A stretch of DNA of 42,102 bases from Pseudolabrys sp. (GTDB taxonomy: Bacteria; Pseudomonadota; Alphaproteobacteria; Rhizobiales; Xanthobacteraceae), in NCBI GenBank assembly GCA_025929185.1, contig JAICMO010000007.1:1-42102 (forward strand), written 5' to 3'. The notes beneath the pieces were generated by a model. The model did no database searches, had not been told where the DNA came from, and was given only the letters and a program-made list of their open reading frames with translations. Below, piece by piece: positions 40,607-42,102 of the stretch (positions are counted from its first letter, which is position 1; each line of letters opens with the position of its first letter). The position numbers and the translations under genes are program-made.

Positions 40607-41919
40607 GGCAGCGTCCCGTTCTCGCGCAGAACCTCTCCGGCAAGGTAAAGCGAGCCGGTAATCAGAATGCGCGGCGGCGGATCGAGATCGAGCTTGCGCA
40701 CGGCATCGAGCGCAGAATCGAGATCGTCCCGACTTGTCGCCGCAAGACCGATACGCCGCGCGGCATCGGCGATGGAATCGGCCGGCAATCCTCTTTCCGC
40801 GTTCGGCACCGGCACCGCGACGACACGCCGCGCGAGGCCGGCGAAGTTGCGCAGGAACCCGGCGCAGTCCTTTGTCGAGAGCATGCCGACAATGATCACG
40901 AGCGGCCGCGACACGCGCTCTTCGAGGTCGGCGAGCGCGGCTGCGGTGGCGCGGCCACCGTCGGGATTGTGGCCGCCGTCGAGCCAGAGTTCGCTGCCCG
41001 GCGGCGCGAGGTCGACGAGGCGCCCTTGCGCCAGCCGTTGCATCCGCGCAGGCCATTCCGCCTTCACCATGCCGGCTTCATAAGCGGCGGGTGGAATTTT
41101 CAATGGCTTTAGCGCGCGCAAAGTCGCGATCGCAACGCCTGCATTCTCGAACTGATGGCGTCCGTAAAGCTTCGGCGCCGGCAGATCGAGCAGGCCCGCA
41201 TCGTCCTGATAGACGAGCCGGCCGCGCTCTTCGGTCGCCGTCCAGTCCTCGCCGGCGATTTTCAGCGGCGCACGCCAGCGCACCGCCTGCCGCTCGATGA
41301 CGGCAAGTGCGTCGCGCGGTTGCGCGGCGACAATGACCGGCACGCCCGGCTTGATGATGCCCGCCTTCTCAAACGCGATCTTTTCGAGCGTGTCGCCGAG
41401 AAAATCGGTGTGATCGATCGCAATCGGCGTAATGACCGAAGCGAGCGGCGCGTCGACGACATTGGTGGCATCGAGACGGCCGCCGAGCCCGACTTCCATC
41501 ACCATCACGTCGGCCGGATGGCGCGCGAACAACACCATGCCGACCGCGGTGGTGATCTCGAACACCGTGATCGGCGCGCCGGCATTGATGCGCTCGCACT
41601 CTTCCAATGTCGCGGAAAGCTCCTCATTCGACACGAACCCGCCCTCGTCTCGCGCACCCAACCGAAAGCGCTCGTTGAAGCGCACCAGATGCGGCGACGT
41701 ATAGGTGTGCACGCGCAGGCCCCCCGCTTCCAGAATCGCGCGCAGGAAAGCGACCGTCGAGCCCTTGCCGTTCGTGCCGGCGACGTGGATCACCGGCGGC
41801 AGCTTGCGCTCCGGATTGCCCAGCGCCGCCAGCAGCCGTTGCATGCGATCAAGCGACAAATCGATGCGCTTGGGATGCAGCGCCGTCAGCCGTGCGACAA
41901 TGGAATCGACTGGGGTCAT
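40600..41919 (-). CDS. folC: Bifunctional folylpolyglutamate synthase/dihydrofolate synthase
   Basis: HVAGTNGKGSTVAFLRAILEAGGLRVHTYTSPHLVRFNERF, MEVGLGGRLDATNVV, IDHTDFLGDTLEKIAFEKAGIIKPGVP, WLDGGHNPDGGRA. Confidence 0.96.
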   Translation of the reverse strand: MTPVDSIVARLTALHPKRIDLSLDRMQRLLAALGNPERKLPPVIHVAGTNGKGSTVAFLRAILEAGGLRVHTYTSPHLVRFNERFRLGARDEGGFVSNEELSATLEECERINAGAPITVFEITTAVGMVLFARHPADVMVMEVGLGGRLDATNVVDAPLASVITPIAIDHTDFLGDTLEKIAFEKAGIIKPGVPVIVAAQPRDALAVIERQAVRWRAPLKIAGEDWTATEERGRLVYQDDAGLLDLPAPKLYGRHQFENAGVAIATLRALKPLKIPPAAYEAGMVKAEWPARMQRLAQGRLVDLAPPGSELWLDGGHNPDGGRATAAALADLEERVSRPLVIIVGMLSTKDCAGFLRNFAGLARRVVAVPVPNAERGLPADSIADAARRIGLAATSRDDLDSALDAVRKLDLDPPPRILITGSLYLAGEVLRENGTLPQ

Positions 41920-41928
41920 GGCTTTACG

Positions 41929-42036
41929 TTGTCATCGCCGGGCCGGCAGCTCAGCGCCACGACCCGGTAGTCCCGAGATGGTGGCACAGCCTTGCCTTCC
42001 TGAGCGAGATGGCCGGGTCAAGCCCGGCCACGACAA
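41929..42036. repeat. Palindromic repeat family C (diverged)
   Basis: TTGTCATCGCCGGGCCGG... CCTGAGCGAGATGGCCGGGTCAAGCCCGGCCACGACAA. Confidence 0.75.
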
Positions 42037-42046
42037 TGTGGAGAAA

Positions 42047-42102
42047 TTAAGCGTGCGCAGGAACAGGCAATTGCGCCTGCGCGGAGCCGCCCTGGGCTGG
42101 CG
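42047..42102 (-). CDS. C-terminal tail of an upstream CDS, possibly AccD (acetyl-CoA carboxylase carboxyltransferase subunit beta)
   Basis: Minus-strand frame reads ...PAQGGSAQAQLPVPAHA-stop; accD identity inferred only from common accD-folC order in Rhizobiales. Confidence 0.4.
   Translation of the reverse strand, partial: PAQGGSAQAQLPVPAHA

Noticed and set aside
41155-41970. 271-aa plus-strand ORF opposite folC
   Set aside because: Antisense to well-supported FolC; no domain signature.

Overview
GC-rich alphaproteobacterial chromosome segment, Rhizobiales-like by gene content and order. It is gene dense and mostly housekeeping: pnp (3' part), oxyR<>katG, fabI/fabB/fabA<>irr, an SH3 protein, a D-2-hydroxyacid dehydrogenase, a TetR/glycosyltransferase/membrane-protein operon, a DUF4336-like protein, a MoeB/ThiF protein, a degenerate trypsin-like protein, an enoyl-CoA hydratase, mutM<>ubiE-ubiB-coaBC-dut, an Rrf2 regulator, a DivL-type PAS kinase, a DsbA/HCCA isomerase-like protein, a GST, a CaiB-type CoA transferase, a TsaE-phosphotransferase fusion plus MurU-like nucleotidyltransferase, addB-addA, trxA, an ATP-dependent DNA ligase, folC and probably the accD tail. 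No tRNA, rRNA, CRISPR, phage or transposase gene was recognised. The most notable signals are: (1) a FitA-like ribbon-helix-helix domain fused to the N-terminus of CoaBC, with an iterated 9-bp repeat/palindrome just upstream that could be its own operator; (2) a palindromic repeat inserted in frame inside mutM, with a second copy of the same family abutting the mutM start codon; (3) a trypsin-like protein whose catalytic His and Asp appear to be lost; (4) a TsaE-AmgK-like fusion translationally coupled to a MurU-like gene; (5) a DivL kinase with Tyr replacing His; (6) an AddB with only two cysteines; (7) several families of dispersed palindromic repeats. All calls come from reading the sequence; no database search was run.
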